Part shown: positions 7,046-8,303 of the stretch, one piece after another | Numbering within the stretch: the first letter of the stretch is position 1 | Layout: each line of letters starts with the position of its first letter | Assembly: GCA_003694545.1 (NCBI GenBank) | Contig: RFKD01000065.1 | Span: forward strand, 1 to 8,303 | Direction: 5' to 3' | Origin: Candidatus Parcubacteria bacterium | Lineage (GTDB): Bacteria > Patescibacteriota > Minisyncoccia > Phycocordibacterales > UBA12088 | Length of the DNA stretch: 8,303 nt | The notes under the pieces: generated by a model | Databases searched by the model: none | What the model was told of the DNA's origin: nothing | Seen by the model: the letters and a program-made list of their open reading frames with translations, nothing else | Program-made: the position numbers and the translations under genes

Positions 7046-7076
7046 TATAAAATTTGATATAATGTTTAAGAGGTGA
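7046..7076 (+). promoter_or_regulatory. Promoter -10 candidates and ribosome binding site of recombinase 2
   Basis: TATAAA (7046-7051) and TATAAT (7058-7063, within TTGATATAATG) are the -10 candidates, and no -35 is clear. GAGGTGA (7070-7076) lies 4 bases before ATG 7081. Layout and sequence resemble those upstream of recombinase 1, so the two genes probably share their mode of expression and derive from a duplication that included the start region. Confidence 0.5.
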
Positions 7077-7080
7077 GAAA

Positions 7081-7998
7081 ATGTACAAGTCAGAAGAAGT
7101 CAAGGCATACATTACGGAGATTAACAAGTCTCATGAGCGCAGTGCGATTAGCCAAGTCAATTCGTTTGTCACCTATCTGACGACGAATAAGATAGACCTG
7201 AGTCAAGTTACCCCCAAGGTCTTAGCCGCGTATTTAAATTACGCGACGAAAGTGTATCTCGATCCGACGACAGACTCTGGCGAAGTTAACAAATTCAGGA
7301 GAAGCGCCTTTCGCCGGAGGGTTAAGATCGTCTACAACTTCCTTTGTTGGTGTCATGAAAAAGGGCATGTTGGTTTCAACTTCAAACTGATGCCTGACCA
7401 GAAATGGAACGTCAATGTCGCCGCATTAGCTGAGCCAATTATTATGTTATTTTACATGTATATGAAGGATCGCGTGCGAAAACAGCAGTTAAAATACATG
7501 CTCGGCGCGGCGGTTCGTTTTATGAACCATCTTAATAAGCAAGGGGTAAGATTAACAGAGGTCCAGGCGGAGAACCTCGAAGGATTCCTCGCCCAAAGCA
7601 GATCGCAGAACCAATTGCGCAAACTGCAGACATTTTTGCAGTTTGCACACGATGCCGGATATCTTCAACCATCCCCGTCGGATCTAATTTTGACATCGGA
7701 TCAGCATAAAGCGCGAGGGCGGAAGCGGGCTTCGCATTGGACGCCTGAACAACTCAGGGAGACACTAGCTCGTTATTGCGAGGACGAGCGAGTTGCCTCG
7801 CTGTTGAACGATTTCCAACACATCCGCGAAAAGCTGCTCAGCGGCGGCGCATCTCGCGTTCCGGACAAGGTCATCGTGGCCGTGCCAAGTCGGAGAGAGA
7901 AAGCTGCCGATTTACAGCGGGATAACGACGATGGCGCAACAGATGCCGCCAGAGAAAAAGTGTCGGCGATGAATTACGCGTTGGGGGCGTCGTTGTAA
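7081..7998 (+). CDS. Truncated tyrosine-recombinase paralogue lacking the catalytic domain
   Basis: A 305-residue frame. Residues 1-241 align along their length with the N-terminal half of recombinase 1. Shared landmarks include the start (Y-x-x-I/S-E), VNSF/VNAF..YL, IDL, YNFLCWC/YDFLQWC, NF near 98-100, EP..(L/M).FY.Y.KDRV, YL-x-(N/D/P) and a basic linker, ending at DERVASL (DDRFISL in recombinase 1). There the paralogue enters its catalytic domain, but this protein continues with an unrelated 64-residue polar tail. No YAGMR, RxxR or Tyr box exists, so it cannot catalyse strand exchange. It may bind DNA as an accessory or inhibitor, or be a remnant whose 3' part was replaced by recombination. 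The tail still has a coding-like codon pattern. The start has a good ribosome binding site. Confidence 0.75.
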   Translation: MYKSEEVKAYITEINKSHERSAISQVNSFVTYLTTNKIDLSQVTPKVLAAYLNYATKVYLDPTTDSGEVNKFRRSAFRRRVKIVYNFLCWCHEKGHVGFNFKLMPDQKWNVNVAALAEPIIMLFYMYMKDRVRKQQLKYMLGAAVRFMNHLNKQGVRLTEVQAENLEGFLAQSRSQNQLRKLQTFLQFAHDAGYLQPSPSDLILTSDQHKARGRKRASHWTPEQLRETLARYCEDERVASLLNDFQHIREKLLSGGASRVPDKVIVAVPSRREKAADLQRDNDDGATDAAREKVSAMNYALGASL

Positions 7999-8087
7999 TG
8001 AGAGACATGGTGCGTCGCCGACCATAGAGGTGCGGATTAGATGCACGCATCGCGATGAAATCGGCAGCGACACGAACGCCGTCAAGA
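7999..8087. other. Short G+C-rich spacer before the IS607-type element
   Basis: No gene is seen. It contains the palindrome CATCGCGATG (8048-8057); TCGCGATGA from its right part recurs at 8123-8131 at the transposase start. With 7804-7998 this forms about 285 bases of sequence unlike the recombinase genes. Confidence 0.35.
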
Positions 8088-8105
8088 GTTGACAACAGCT
8101 GTTGT
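8088..8105 (+). promoter_or_regulatory. Nested palindromes, possible transposase operator or end-binding site
   Basis: GTTGACAAC (8088-8096) is a palindrome around one base, and ACAACAGCTGTTGT (8092-8105) is a perfect 14-base palindrome sharing its CAAC. This gives three half-sites in alternating orientation. They overlap the -35 box, so a bound protein could repress transcription. Binding by the element's own transposase is inference. Confidence 0.45.
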
Positions 8106-8117
8106 TTTTATTATCAT
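8089..8117 (+). promoter_or_regulatory. Sigma70-type promoter of the IS607 transposase gene
   Basis: A perfect -35 TTGACA (8089-8094), a 17-base spacer and a -10 TATCAT (8112-8117). Transcription would start near 8124, only a few bases before ATG 8128, and no ribosome binding site precedes that ATG. The message is probably almost leaderless, or translation begins further downstream. Confidence 0.6.
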
Positions 8118-8127
8118 CTATTTCGCG

Positions 8128-8303
8128 ATGAGGCTCTCCGACCGGGCTCGAAAGCAAGGAGTAAGCTATATCACCGCCTGGCAGTGGTTCAAGGCGGGGA
8201 AGCTTCCAGTTCCCGCCCGCCAGCTTCCAACGGGGATCATCCTGGTGGAGGAACCGCTCCCCGAGGGACGCACGGTGCGCTATGCCCCGGGTCCCATCCT
8301 ATG
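8128..8303 (+). CDS. tnpA: IS607-family serine transposase, N-terminal part
   Basis: The first 58 codons of a gene that runs off the window. MRLSDRARKQGVSYITAWQW and the following FKAGKLP...QLPTGIILVEE match the MerR-like helix-turn-helix at the N-terminus of IS607 transposases (usual form: LS..A...GVSY.TA.RWFK.G.LPA.QLPTGTIIV). This domain binds the element ends. The serine-resolvase catalytic domain, which joins DNA through a phosphoserine link, should follow outside the window. An insert (VPAR) separates the Leu-Pro from the QLPTG motif compared with the form I know. It is G+C-richer than the recombinase genes, consistent with a separate arrival. Confidence 0.85.
   Translation, partial: MRLSDRARKQGVSYITAWQWFKAGKLPVPARQLPTGIILVEEPLPEGRTVRYAPGPIL

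Larger units (their letters stand above)
6621..7080. other. Intergenic region between the two recombinase genes
   Basis: About 460 bases with no supported gene. An open frame at 6644-6922 encodes a Cys/Arg/Leu-rich peptide without a domain or ribosome binding site and is not called. The stretch holds a strong hairpin (6651-6698), three phased ATGCGT copies (6735-6761) with a fourth at 6923-6928, an AT-rich run (7006-7027) and the recombinase 2 promoter region. Confidence 0.45.
8088..8303 (+). mobile_element. Left part of an IS607-family insertion sequence, cut by window end
   Basis: Identified from the transposase N-terminus. IS607 elements make no target duplication and lack long terminal inverted repeats, so the left boundary cannot be fixed from this sequence. 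I place it arbitrarily at the start of the nested palindromes, which lie 40 bases before the gene. Many family members carry a tnpB gene after tnpA, but that part would lie beyond the window. Confidence 0.6.

Noticed and set aside
7912..8157. Minus-strand open frames overlapping the recombinase 2 tail and the IS start
   Set aside because: They run across the IS607 promoter and palindromes and into the transposase gene; no domain is recognisable.

Overview
This looks like an accessory region of a bacterial chromosome or large mobile element. The bacterial assignment rests on a lipoprotein signal with a lipobox cysteine, Shine-Dalgarno sequences (GGAGGG, GAGGTGA), sigma70-type -35/-10 boxes, a DnaG-type primase and an IS607-type transposase. 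I cannot name the species. Base composition is patchy: most genes are AT-rich, while about 4330-5260 and 7800-8303 are clearly richer in G+C. Such patchiness is typical of recombined or acquired DNA. No rRNA, tRNA, CRISPR array or ordinary housekeeping gene was recognised.

Layout. On the left (34-1327, minus strand) are a small ankyrin-like repeat protein and a single-pass membrane protein. Head-to-head with the membrane protein, and overlapping its 5' end, is a plus-strand lipoprotein (1290-2156). It converges, with only 4 bases between stop codons, on a minus-strand pair whose genes overlap by 4 bases (ATGA). The first gene of the pair (2949-4280) encodes a DnaG-like primase with a zinc ribbon and Toprim core. 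The second (2161-2952) encodes a Cas4/AddB-like PD-(D/E)XK nuclease with a four-cysteine, probably Fe-S, cluster. This pair looks like the replication or DNA-processing module of a mobile element, or part of a defence island; no helicase or polymerase is visible.

Upstream of the primase, about 4.3-5.5 kb holds no intact gene. It contains what looks like a decayed plus-strand coding sequence with in-frame stops. Two paralogous tyrosine-recombinase genes then follow on the plus strand (5529-6620 and 7081-7998), each behind the same short upstream motif and the same ribosome binding site. The first is complete but has substitutions at both conserved catalytic histidine positions. The second keeps the DNA-binding half and loses the catalytic domain at a sharp junction near base 7803, beyond which the reading frame carries an unrelated 64-residue tail. 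A strong imperfect hairpin followed by TTTT lies just after the first recombinase gene.

The right edge (8088-8303) is the start of an IS607-family element: a near-consensus promoter, nested GTTG/CAAC palindromes and the N-terminal helix-turn-helix of a serine transposase that runs off the window. The primase-nuclease operon, the paired recombinases and the IS together suggest an integrative or degenerating mobile element. Boundaries and attachment sites are not visible.
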